A stretch of DNA of 64,000 nt from Omphalotus guepiniiformis (lineage: Eukaryota; Basidiomycota; Agaricomycetes; Agaricales; Omphalotaceae), in NCBI GenBank assembly GCA_028554645.1, contig JAQOOI010000021.1, positions 2,718,653-2,782,652 of the forward strand, in the 5' to 3' direction. This document shows positions 22,999-34,243 of the stretch, piece by piece. Position 1 is the stretch's first letter, and every line of letters begins with the position of its first letter. The position numbers and the translations under genes are program-made. The notes below the pieces were generated by a model. That model was given only the letters and a program-made list of their open reading frames with translations, was not told the origin of the DNA and did no database searches.

Positions 22999-25900
22999 CT
23001 ATGGGTTTTGCTGCTTTGTAAATGTACAGACCCTGCCCCCATCTACTCCTTTGCAGCCCTCATACCTGAGACATACTTTGCAGGGTACTGTGCAAGGCAC
23101 CTTGCATCTAGTAATGTCACTATTTCCAGGGCATGTTTCTACATGACATCTTCTGCATGCTCTGACCTTGGTTCTCTTGCGCTGTTCAGCTAGCACAACT
23201 CTTCTCCTCTTTTGGCCAGTGTTGCTATTGACTCCTGTACTACTCAGAAAATTTTAAAACTGTTCAATAGTGAGTTAAAAAAAAAAAGCACATACATAGT
23301 GTCTTTGACAGACATGTCTACATCTGTTTCAGCTATAGTTTGAGATCCTGATGGCTGAGTGTCATTGACAAACATGTCTACATCTGTTTCAACCATAGCT
23401 TGAGATACAGATGGATGAGTGTCATTGAATGACAGTAAGTTGCCTGGTAGCAAGTCTAAGGAATCCAGAGGAGTAGCTTGTGTCTCTGCAGCTTGTATAT
23501 TCCCTGTCTGAAGCACTGCTGAGGCCTGTTGAGACTCTCTATTAGATGGTGGTAAAGAAGGTATATTGGCAGGAGTAATGCTTGAATATGAGAGCTCAGT
23601 GGAAAGTGATGAGGGAGGCAACTGCAAGCTATCCAGCTCAAGCACACCCCTGCTTGGATGAGAAGAGGAGGGTGCACTTGTTATAAATTGTGGAAATGGA
23701 AGCTCTGAAGCAGCAAAAATATTTCTGGTTTGTTGAACCAGTTCAATCTTGTCAGAGATCATCTCCTTTGATGCATGAGAATTATTGAGCTTGTCCCAAC
23801 TCTTTGCATAGCTTAGAAGAATCTCTGTGGTAACATAGAAGCGAGATATTCCATCTGCAGACTGGTTCCACTCTTTTGCAAACAACTCATAATCAATACT
23901 CTTTCTATTCTCAACACTTGCTAGTGCAGCATAGTGACGGATCTGGGTGAAGAAAAATTTTCTGGCCTCAGGTGTTGTTGGGGGAAGTGCTGGAAGTGCA
24001 AGTCCTTGACGTTTGCGCAACCAGTGATCATTGGAGCCTAGCTTGTATGTTGTTGCAGCCTCCTTACTATATTTCTCCATTGAAAGACGGATCCGAAGTG
24101 ATTCTAGAAATAGAATTAGCATGTGAGTGTAACATTCTCATTTAAATATGATACCTGGAAAGGGGCTAATGCCAAAACTTTCTTCAGTGCATTGATAAAG
24201 ATCATCATTGATCCAGTCACAGTATGACCTTGCACCTCCAACAATATCAGAGAGATAGTTTAACAGAAATGATGTTCTGTTGATTAGACCAAGATCATGG
24301 TGATAGTTCCAATCAACACCATGTGTGTGTAGTGCATATGCCTATAAATAGAATTTGAATAATGAGTATACATTCAATTTCGCTTCAATAGCCACAAACC
24401 TGCAAATTATACCATGTTCTATGATCTGTAAGACAATTGACAGTCAACCTTACACCAGCTAGCATAGATTTAAATTAGTTATGGCTAATTTTACTATAAT
24501 AGAATAAACTCACCATGCAAAGCTCCAAACTTCCTGTATATATCTCCATGTGGCCCACCTTCAACTTTATTTGTCCCACGAGTACACTTCCACTTTTGCA
24601 GCCCATATTTGTCAACACCTGCCTTCTCATATAGAGAGACTCCATCTAAATCTGAGAGATATCCTTCCCTAGCAAGCTCTAAAACAGCTCTTGCTTTGTT
24701 CCATGCTTCATCATTAAACAAGGATTTGCCAGTTTTAGAATCTAAAGCATTGCCAAAGACACTGTAAATGTGCTCAATTGCTTTAACAAGCACACTTGGC
24801 TGAGGAACCACTCTTGGACATCTAGCAAGTATCCAGTTTGGACTCTTTGCTAGCATCTGATCAAATGATAACTTGAACACCTCCTTGCAAACCTTTTCTA
24901 CAGCTGTTCTACTCTCTGGATCCCACCTTAACATGTGATCTCTGAGAGCATATAGAAAAGGTGTGCGCATTCCATGGTTGATAGGAAGTGGTATCATATG
25001 AAAAGCATGAAAAATGTCTTTCTTGATCCTGGTATATGTATTAGCAGCATCAGGTGGTGATTCAACTATGCTTTGCAGTGCTTTGATCAAAGGATGTTCA
25101 GAATCAGATGTTTGAGTAGTAGTGTTATTTTCTGGCTGCCTTTGTTTTCCTTCAAGTAAGAGTAGTTAGCAATATAACTAAATAGCTGCTTAGTATAAAT
25201 ACCTTTGGAATTGTCCAATGACTGTGAGTGAGCTTCAAGCAACAACATAGTAGCTTGCTCACTATAGGCAGAAGGGTGTATGAGCTCATTGCTTGTCATA
25301 TCTTCTTGCATGTCAGATAGAAAGTCCAGATGGTGGTCAATCAGTGTTTCTGCTGATGCAAAAGTATGGGATGCTAGAGGCAATGTAGGGGATATAGATC
25401 TGTTTTCCACTGATAGTGTATGCTATAGAGATAGTACATTAGTAGATAGTTATACTTAGAATTATATCACTTACTTGTTTAGAAACAAGTATAAGCAAGG
25501 AGACTGGACATACAATTTGGAATGCAGACATTGGATTTGGACAGAGCTGACCCAAAGTCAAAGCTCCTGATTTTGCATGTGACTCTGGATCCAGGTGAAG
25601 AATTGCAGCAGCAGAAGGTGTCACCACTTCTGTGATCTCAATAACCAATCTTTTCTTTGTTGGAACATCAACCCTAATTCCTGCTAGCTTTTTTGGCTGT
25701 TCCATGGCAATTGTTCCATAAGCAGCAATTTCTCCACCTTCCTGCACCAGAACAGCTACATGAGACCCTCTAGGTGTGTTGAGATCCACATTTTCTAGAG
25801 CAGAAAGTTTGCTTAGTTCTTCAAATACCCATCTAGTTGCAAGTACATCTAGAACTGCATAGTCCAGCAAATACTGAGGCAATTGTGATGATTCCCACTC

Positions 25901-28566
25901 ATTACTTTGCCTGGATGAATCATTCTTGGATAGAAATTTTCCAAGGGTCTTCTGTACCAGAACCTCTAGTGAACCAGATTCCTTTCTCTTGATAACTCCT
26001 CTTTGAATAGCATATTCCTTCAGATCAATGATACTGGAAGATGAATACTGGTTTAGCTGTGCAGAGAATTGCTTTTTAATCCGAGTAAGATCAGCTTTGA
26101 TAGCTGAGCCAACTTTGAATACTCTATCATGAGTAAGAAGGCGTAGCAGAGTGGATGGTAGGGTTTGAAATTTGTGTAACTATTTAATTTTAGTTAGTTT
26201 TATGATTATAATAAAATACATCAAATTCACTCACTGGAATGATGAAAACTTGAGGTGGAACACAATGTGGAGCAAGCTGTAAAATTGATACACCTATAGT
26301 GCGTGAAATGTTCCACTCAGCATCTACACTTATACACAGTGTATACTGAGGACTTTCAAGTGGCTCTGCCAAATATGACAGTGCTGCATTAACCAGATTA
26401 TGGCTAGACAATACAGTCACAGGCATCTCAGAAGGCTTCTGTAGCTCTTCTAGTCCATGAGCAATTGCCATTGGAGTGAGCTCCTTCATCAAGGAAGGAA
26501 AGGCTGTAGAAATGAGATTCTTATCCTGTAGAAAACCAGTAGTTATAATCAAAGTAGCCAAAAGAATTAGTGAGTTCACCTTGATAGGATCATCAGAGAA
26601 GGCAATGACAGGATCCTCATGTCCATATTTTTTTGCAGACTTAGCAACTCCCAACAGAGGCCCAATTCTTTCCTCTTGTGATTTGGTGAGAGTAAGAACT
26701 TGTGCTCTGATGTATCTAGAGGTCATGCAAGTCCAAAGTGCAGTGAATATGGGCACTCCATCTAGCTTTGCAATATGTTTGTTCACCTATGTATAGTTGT
26801 GAGTAATCTAGCATTTCAAATATAAGACACTACAAACTTTGTGTGAATCATCAATTGCCAACTGATCAGGTGCAAGACATGATGTATGCTGATCTGCTAG
26901 CTTCTCATCTTTCTCAATTGCTCTATTAAGCATCACAGAAAGATAGGTGTCACTAGGAACAAATCCTCCATACTTCTCAGGATCAGAGAAGTCTCCAAAA
27001 GAGGGAAACTTGTCTGCAATAAATGAATGAAGGGTTGTTTGACCTGGGGCTAAAAGAGCAGCCTTCTCCTCCTGTTCCTTGCAGTAAGCAAAGATAGCTT
27101 CAAGATATTGCAGCTGCCTAGTATTGAATCTCCTAGTGTGCATTTCCAGCAATAGTGAATGTACACCACTTGGACCCATTTTGTGTTGATTTGCTACACG
27201 GAGTATACTAATTGCATTGTGAGATAGCCCATGCTTTTGGGATAATACTGCTGGGAATGCAAGCCTAATATGCCCAGGAAGACTTTGGAGAAGAGTTTGG
27301 CCCCATCCATGAAAGTATCTCCTACAGCCTTCACGGCAGTAGTAGGCCCATGTAACAATATAGAAGTTATCCTCTACATCTGTTATACGGCGTGGAGGAA
27401 GAGGACCATTTTTTTCCAAAATCTTCTTCTTACAGTTGGGACACATCAGCTTTACCTGAAAGTGTGGAAGCCACAGGAAAACTCTAGGACGGAACAAGTA
27501 TTTATAACTCTCATGTGGATGTGAGAGTACCATTGCAGGATCAGGAGGTGTGACCCAATAGGTTGGATCTGAGTGCAGGCGTTGATCAGTATAGCAGGAA
27601 GGAGGTGCAATTTTGCGCCTATCTTGTGTGCTTCTTTCACGGATTAGAGGCTGAATAACCTCCCGGAAAAATGCATACAAAGACTCTGACATCATTTTGG
27701 GCTTTGGAAACCATGCTAAAAGAAAGATTTTCAAAAAATATAATATCAGCAGAAGCAACTTTTATCACCTTTACTTGTATCATTGCCTGTCCAATCCCCA
27801 TTGCCTTTCACATTCTCATCAGGAGATTCATCCCCTGAATCACTATCCTCATACTCAAAGAGGTGCTTCTGTGCAGAGAAGAAAGGTTCTAATTTATATA
27901 CATACTTATTGATTAGCATGACCAAAGAATATAAATAGAACCTACTATAAGAAGAATGGCTTGAAGCCTTTCTCAGCTCTGCCAATTGAGGTCCTTCAGA
28001 AGAAATCACTGGAGAGATATTAACTGCTTCTTGATTATCTTTAGGAAAAATAGTCTTTAAAAAGCAACATCATAAGAGCATCCATAATGGAATCAACTCA
28101 CTGCTACTGGCAGATACTAGAGGTGTAGAATCAGCAGCATTGGGAATGTAGGGCTGCTGTACATCCAGAGCTGCTGCACAGCTACTACTTTGGCCATCTA
28201 CAATATAGAACATTAGTATGCAGTGTAGTACTTGAATAACTGTATGCAGAGAATTACTGCAAGAACACATACTATTGCTATTCTCAGCATCTAGCACTTC
28301 TAGCAGCTTCAACTGATCCTCAGTCAAGTGCTCATATTCCTCTCCATAGTCAGATTCTTCTCCATCTGCTTCATTGCCATCATCTGAGACAAGTTATTTA
28401 TAAGTAAGTAAAGGAAGTTTAGTAAATACACACAAGCTGTTGTATTTGTAGCATCTGGGTTTTTCTTAGGACGGCCACGCTTTGGTGCATTTGGTGGTCT
28501 TGGTTTGTCTTTGCTTCCTAGTGGCCTACCAATCTTCCTTGGTTCACCTGTCTTATTTCTTGGCAT
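22999..28566 (-). CDS. AT-hook / DUF6729 / DEDDy 3'-5' exonuclease / Cys-rich fusion protein
   Basis: Fifteen exons join into one 4779-bp frame (1592 aa) with all phases closing: 28566-28434, 28383-28273, 28197-28102, 28038-27946, 27888-27775, 27715-26838, 26786-26580, 26525-26235, 26179-25475, 25422-25203, 25149-24514, 24458-24400, 24341-24155, 24103-23296 and 23239-22999. Residues 13-37 hold two AT-hooks (GRPLGSK, KRGRPKK) for minor-groove binding. An acidic linker follows. At about 250-420 lies a domain I recognise as fungal DUF6729, with a likely zinc site (C274/C277 and C309/C313). A ribonuclease-D/WRN-type exonuclease fold at about 600-760 keeps all catalytic residues: D612, E614, D671, Y748 and D752. 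The final 80 residues are a Cys cluster (RACRRCHVETCPG). Proteins of this build are multicopy in Agaricomycetes. The exact function is unknown; a role in moving or copying its own element is my inference. Confidence 0.85.
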
Positions 28567-28803
28567 GTTTTCTGTAAGTCAATGCATAAGTGCAGGCCCA
28601 ATAAGTCAGAAAGTGCATACAAGGCTGTATAATAAAAGCAGAGGGTATCCCAACTTCAATAGAGTTCAATGAGAGAGGCTGTAGATGAGTGTATGATAAA
28701 GAGAGTATGGCATCGATACACCAGGCGGCACTCGAGAAACAGCCATGCGAGTGCCATGTGGCTTGCACCCGGCAATCCGGATGAGTAACCGGTTTGCCGC
28801 GCG

Positions 28804-29019
28804 CTTGTTATCTGCCATGTTATCTGCCACAGTACAGTGGCAGATAACATTTTGCTTAACTGTGTGAGATACACAGCCCGGAAAAATAATATAAAGCTCA
28901 GAGTATATTACTAGACACTATAATTAAGCTATCATAATTTTTTTGAGGCAAGAAAGTAACTACAAGAGGAGGTATACTGGTAACAAAACCGGGATGGCAG
29001 ATAACATGGCAGATAACAT
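28804..29019. repeat. five subterminal GGCAGATAACAT motifs
   Basis: The 11-12 bp motif occurs at about 28806-28816 and 28817-28828 on the minus strand, and at 28839-28850, 28996-29007 and 29008-29019 on the plus strand. The second and third copies form a perfect 14-bp inverted repeat (28817-28830 and 28837-28850) around AGTACA. They lie within 240 bp of the right inverted terminus of the element and 5' of its gene. Confidence 0.85.
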
Positions 29020-29027
29020 GCGTGGGA

Positions 29028-29039
29028 ACCCAGTGTATC
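29028..29039. repeat. right terminal inverted repeat of the 6.4-kb element
   Basis: ACCCAGTGTATC, the exact reverse complement of 22644-22655. Confidence 0.6.
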
Positions 29040-29049
29040 GGCAGTTAAA

Positions 29050-29060
29050 CCCTATAAAAG
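29050..29060. repeat. right flanking direct repeat (candidate target site duplication)
   Basis: CCCTATAAAAG, identical to 22622-22632. On the minus strand it ends an intron-like 3' end (branch-like CTATTGAC, pyrimidines, TTTATAG) that would precede the MCM2 exon if the element were removed. Confidence 0.6.
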
Positions 29061-30343
29061 TAAGGATGTCAATAGCAAGCAAACACGTGGCAATGGTCGA
29101 CGCACTAGATATATCCTATCAGATAACAGTGCTCGAATCAGACTCGAGGTCCTTCTCGGTCAACATTCTCGGAAAAGCTTTGGCCGGCTCTCTGTTATGC
29201 AAGTCAGTACAAAAAATAGTCAGAATGAGAAAGCTTACTCTCTAATATCATACGTCCTCACCACTCCTCTTAAGTCGCCTGCGAGCCTACCACTCTGCTC
29301 TCCGTCGTATCCAGGTGTCTCGTCTCCCGTCCAATTCCATCCCTCGCAGTCCCAGGCAAAACTTGAAATCTTCCAGCTTCTGGCTGCATTGCGTGCCCTT
29401 AGAGCGAAGCTTACCCTCACCGTGTTGTCCCGCGTAACTCACTGCAAGCGATGCAATTCAGCACTGAGGAGTGCAACAGGGATGATGAAGAATGTTTAAG
29501 TACGAGATATTCACAAGTTGTTCTCGCCACTGGCCAGCGAGAGAATAATGTAATCACTTTCTTGGCCAAACAGGCGACAAACCAGCGACAACCTATTGCA
29601 GAGAATAATGGCCAAACGAGCGACAACCTATGCACGTGGAGGTTCACAAACATGAGCAACCAGAAAAAGGGGTAGGGTTAGGGCCCAGGGGTGAATAACC
29701 CTTTTATGGTAGTAATTCGAGCTTCCAAACCGTCCAAGAACAACGAATCCACTTCGTTAGGATTCGTAACTGGAGCTAGAAGTTTATCCTCGGCGCCTAT
29801 TTGCTCACTCAGCACCAAAGATAGTACCATAGAACTCCGTGTCTGCAAAATAAAACCTGGCTTGCTTCCCCGCCAGAACAATTACTAAATACCAGCTTTC
29901 ATTCTCCTATTCGTTTCTCCTAGATGTCCTCGGAGAATGATGATCATGATGTATGATGTATCAAAGAAGCAGTATTACTGTATACTATGAGATGAGTGAC
30001 GCTTGAGTACAGCTGTACAATTGTAAGTACATGTAAGAAAGCAAATTTCCGCGTATTTGAATGCAATGGTGCCAGTGTCCAACATTTTAAGATCCTAAAG
30101 TAAGAAAAACCCTAGGTCTCGAAGAATGCTGCGTGTGTAGATGATGTAGTGAGTGGTGGACAGAAACGAAAAAACAGCGAAAAACAGCGAAAGGCGAGAG
30201 ATCATTAGCCATTGAAAAACAACGACGTTCCAACAAAGGAGAGCAAGAGAGAGCAAGAGAGCAAAAAGCATACGTAGTCCTCAGTCGTAAACTTTGGGGG
30301 CGACCCAGCACCCATCCGGCGCGCCGCGCTCACACATACCTGG
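29061..30343. other. gene-poor spacer
   Basis: 1.3 kb without a convincing gene. A minus-strand open frame at 29678-29881 has a protein-like look (KPGFILQTRSS, NPNEVDSLFLDGLEARI) and may be a gene fragment, but it has no recognisable start or splice context. A short telomere-like TAGGGTTAGGG lies at 29673-29683. Confidence 0.4.
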
Positions 30344-33342
30344 TCAACCCACAATCATCACATCCTTACTAAACTGCCCAAGAGGCATCCTACACTGAGG
30401 ACAGGTCTTCGCTCTCCCATGATCCAACCACCTCCTCAAACACCCTTCATGAAAAGTATGCCTACAAACAGCACTCATAGCACCCAAATCCTTCTCCTTA
30501 AACTGCATCAAGCATATCCCACACTTATCCACAGAAACATCCAACAACGAAAGCTTCACTTTTACTTTTCCTTCTTTAGTCACTCTTCGACGATCGAGGA
30601 AGACGGGTCCCAAGAGGGGCGATCTAGCCTCAGACGTTGAACTTGTTGTTAGTACGTCAGCCCTAGACGTAGTTGTCGACTGCGACGTATGGCCTGGTCC
30701 GAGAAAATCTGACACGAGTAAAAGAGTCTGAAAACGTCGATCAACTCCTGACTAGGACTCTGTGGGGGAGAGGGCATTATGGCATAAACTCACATCGTAA
30801 TTGGATCCATCTCGAAGATCGACATCATTCATTCTCGAAACCAGAAGATCCAAATCCGTGACATCAGAGTAAACTCCACGAGTTTCATCCGATCTGCCAG
30901 ACGATGTCGTACTACCCTGATGGGAAGAAACTTGATCGACGTCTCGTATAGAGCCTGCATTCGGGACCGCAGTGGGAGTCGATGGTGAGGAGAAGAACGA
31001 CAACGAGTTCATTGAGCTTGTAACGCCTCGTTGAACACCATGCGGACTATTCGTCGATCTAGTTCCAGCCAAAGTATGAGCATGATGATCCGTAGAGGTA
31101 GGTGTCATAGCCGTAAGACTCGGGCTGCGCTCGAACTCGGAGGCGGAGTCTAATCCCACATGCGAATTATTCACCGACGAGTTAAAATCATTATCACCTC
31201 GTCCTCGTGCAAGCACCGTTTGCGTAGAAGCAACCGAAGCAACCGAAGCTACCGAGCTCCTCGCAGAAACGAAAGTCGGGTGAGTCGACAAAGGGGTCGA
31301 TTCATCAAAGTCAATCAACAACCCCTCAGGACAAGGTTGTGTCCCACCAAAATCAAGGCTCACATCACCATTAGGAGCATAAGTAGAATCAATAACACCA
31401 CGCAAAGGTTCCGGTGAAGGAAGCGGCGGGTGAGGCAAAGGTCTTCCAGCATAATGACGTCGCGAAGGTGTATGCAAAGGCGTTTGAGTAGTAGAACTCG
31501 AATCTCCACTAGAATACGATAAAGAAGGCGAAGCAGGAAATGGGAGTTGCAATGGACTCGGACTAGGCTTTTCCATCGAGCTTGCCGGTGTATTCCTGAG
31601 CAGCGGCGCACTAATTTCATCTTGCGTATGAGTAGAACCCGGGTACGACCAAGAATTTTCTGAGCTCCTCGTGGTACCATGTGAATGACCCGGGGAAGGA
31701 TGCCAGGAATCTGATTTCTTATCGGTCGGAGTAGGAGGTAGTGGTGTATTTATTGCCAAATTCAGTTCATTCGGTGCACTCCGTATAAAGTTCGAACTAC
31801 TCGTCTGCCTCGTATCAATCGGTAAAGCCGGACTCGGTGTCACCTGCGGAAGCGGCGGAGGCACAACATTCCTAGTCCTAACAGCGACAATAGGTGGTGG
31901 TCCTGCATTAGACTGAGGGGTCGCGACTCCCGTCTGCTGTGTTTGTGTTGACGGAGCAGGCCGTTGTCGAGCGGGCTTTTTAACCACAGGGATGGGTTGT
32001 TTCTTGTCCGTGAGAGGAGGTAGAGGCATAGGTTCATTCGCTGGCACCGGAATAACAGTAGGCGAAGGAGTACCGGAATCAGGAGTGGGCGGGCTAGTCA
32101 TAGATTCAACGGCTGACGTCAAACTATGACTTGTGGGATTATCACTCTCAACAACTTCCCATGATTCCAGAGCCTCAAACGTCCTCTCTTTCCCCTTCGA
32201 AAACCCCTTCCTAGGCGGCTTCGCTAAAGAAGTGCACGAAGGACTCGATAAAGGAAATCGAAAGAAAGAATTCGTAGATAGAGAAGTAGTGCTTCGGAAA
32301 AAAGATGAAGAATTTCGCGAAAGCGAATAAGGTGATGATGGGTGAGCAGAAAGTGCCCGTTCGTGCGTACCCAGACCTAGATTTCTATGAGGGAATAGAG
32401 TTCTTAAAGGGGATAATGACATGTATCGTCGTTTGGTAGGAGTAAAAGTAGCGGGGGTCGGAGGCCCGTCACCATTCTCAGAAGAATCAAGGTCGACAAC
32501 TTCTCGGTTTGGACTACGTCCTCGTTGTACCTCTGAATTGGAAAACGAGTCTGATATCTGAGATCTCTGAATTGAGATCTCCTCCTGTTCTCTCTCGACT
32601 ACCTCGAGAGATCCATCAGAGTCACTGTCAGAGCTAACATCGGGAGATCGTACTTCGTTCGTCGGAGGATGGGAGGGTGAATGCGTAGATGGATGAGGGT
32701 TCGATGATTCTCTTGAGACAGAATGTCCGTTTTGAAGGAGAGGTAGAGTCGAAGTACTAGGACACACAGACATCGCTGGAGTCGATATGGCTTCCCAGAA
32801 AGTAGGAGGAGGATAATCAGGTATGTCTAACCAACCAAACATCAGCCTTATCACAGTGACACTGTGATACATCAAAAAAAACACACACCATCAGCATACT
32901 CCTCGTCTCTAGTCGGTTGATTAGGCCGTCTAGACGACGTATTCCTAACGCTCCTATCATTATTCCTCAAAGAACTAGGCTGAGGCAACCGAATCATTTT
33001 CGGTCCAGTATTAAACCTCAACCCTCCATCCTCCTGCTTTCTCGTTTCCTGCCTCAAAACCTTGGGTTTCTTCGATTTAACCTGACGTACTCTTCCAGCA
33101 TTGTCAGGTGGTATCAAAGTTATTTGACCATGATGGCTAAGGGTATGGGTAAGGTATGGAGCGATATTAGCTGCGTCCGCAATCCTTTGAGGGGACATTT
33201 CGAGCAGTATAGCTCGTCGAGGATGAGCGAGGCTTGCTGAATGAACAGAGCTTTGGCGCGACTTGCGCGAGGCAAGGGGGGACGATCCGTTGGAGCGATC
33301 GGCCCGTGAGAACCGCAGTAAACACGTTGAGACACTCATCAC
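30344..33342 (-). CDS. RING-H2 E3 ubiquitin ligase-like protein
   Basis: Three exons (33342-32889, 32826-30794, 30727-30344) sum to 2871 bp, 956 aa; phases agree. A downstream in-frame ATG at 33198 would give 908 aa. The long Ser/Pro/Thr-rich, disordered middle begins with the motif IPDYPPPTFWEAIST, common at this position in basidiomycete RING proteins. The zinc-binding RING lies at the extreme C-terminus, about 898-943: CGICLMQF, then AVCRHTFHEGCLRRWL and CPQC. The spacing is C3H2C3 (RING-H2). The family transfers ubiquitin from an E2 to substrates; the substrate here is unknown. Part of the Ser-rich exon (32410-32636) has been copied almost exactly to 57901-58127. Confidence 0.85.
32410..32636. 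repeat. source copy of a 227-bp duplication
   Basis: Coding sequence inside exon 2 of the RING gene. It recurs at 57901-58127 in the same orientation, same length and with two mismatches. Confidence 0.95.
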
Positions 33343-34243
33343 GTGAGTGCGCGGCTATCGCCGGGACTCTGAGCCAAAGCTGTGTTTCTTTATCACCTCT
33401 TTGATGAGGCTTATGATCTATGGTCTACGAATAAGAACAATTGCGCTTCTAATGGGAATTCGTGGTTCTACAGCAAGATGCTGTGCTTATCCAACTACTT
33501 ACGATAAATCTCTGTTTCTATCGGGACTGTCAAAGTCATTTCACCTGCTACTCACTATCCACACTGACCCACTGACACCTATCTATCATCAAGCATCCTA
33601 TCTAAAACAAATCAGGATCCCTAGTCGGGTACCTCGGACACTTCAAGTTACATACGAAGAAGTGGAGCCCACAGCGGACACAGAGCGGAGCGCACTTTCG
33701 ATTCATGGCAACAACATCCAAGGTAAGTAAGCGGCCCACTATTAGGCTGCGACAAAAATAGTACCCTCAACCATTTCTGTATATAGCCTCTACAGTACAT
33801 TCCCCTATCACAATCTAGACAACGTCCAAAGTCAAAATACATTGTCATTGTCATTGTCACGGTCCAATCCGTACGGTACGCGTAAGCATCCATGATGGTA
33901 CACAGTTCCGAGTCATCTATATTCTACATCTCAAGCAAAGTGAGTAAGTAAGTACACTGGGTTAGGTCCGTACAAAAGTATCCAGATTCGGGATAGTAAT
34001 ACAAATGGGAATGGAAAGTGAGCGGCCGGGAAATGACAGAAGATGGAAGACAGAAGACTAGGCTAACTAAGTACAGATGGGAGATATACACACACACACA
34101 GTCAAAAAGGTTCGCTGTCTTTTCTTTTTTTGAGGGGTCCTGTCCTATTCCACCCATCCATCCATCCAAGTCCACGCGGATGAACCGAACCCAAACTCGA
34201 TACGCCGACCATCCATATACAGGTAGGTATACAGATCTCTCCA
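33343..34243. other. intergenic region
   Basis: 900 bp between the 5' end of the RING gene and the 3' end of the kinase-like gene, both minus strand. It would hold the RING promoter. I see no gene. Confidence 0.4.

Larger units (their letters stand above)
22633..29049 (-). mobile_element. 6.4-kb element carrying the DUF6729/exonuclease gene
   Basis: Three signals delimit it. (1) An 11-bp direct repeat CCCTATAAAAG stands outside both ends (22622-22632 and 29050-29060). (2) A perfect 12-bp inverted repeat GATACACTGGGT / ACCCAGTGTATC lies 10-11 bp inside those (22644-22655 and 29028-29039). (3) The right subterminal region holds five copies of an 11-12 bp GGCAGATAACA(T) motif in both orientations, like transposase-binding repeats. 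The sequence outside both ends is consistent with one MCM2 relic, split at an intron-exon border. The element encodes one intact gene and nothing that looks like a classical DDE, tyrosine or reverse-transcriptase enzyme. It is AT-richer than its surroundings, which fits transfer or mobility. Boundaries are by eye, and the bases between the direct and inverted repeats match only loosely. Confidence 0.6.

Noticed and set aside
29678..29881. 67-aa minus-strand gene
   Set aside because: Protein-like composition but no start context, splice sites or recognisable family; left as a possible fragment only.
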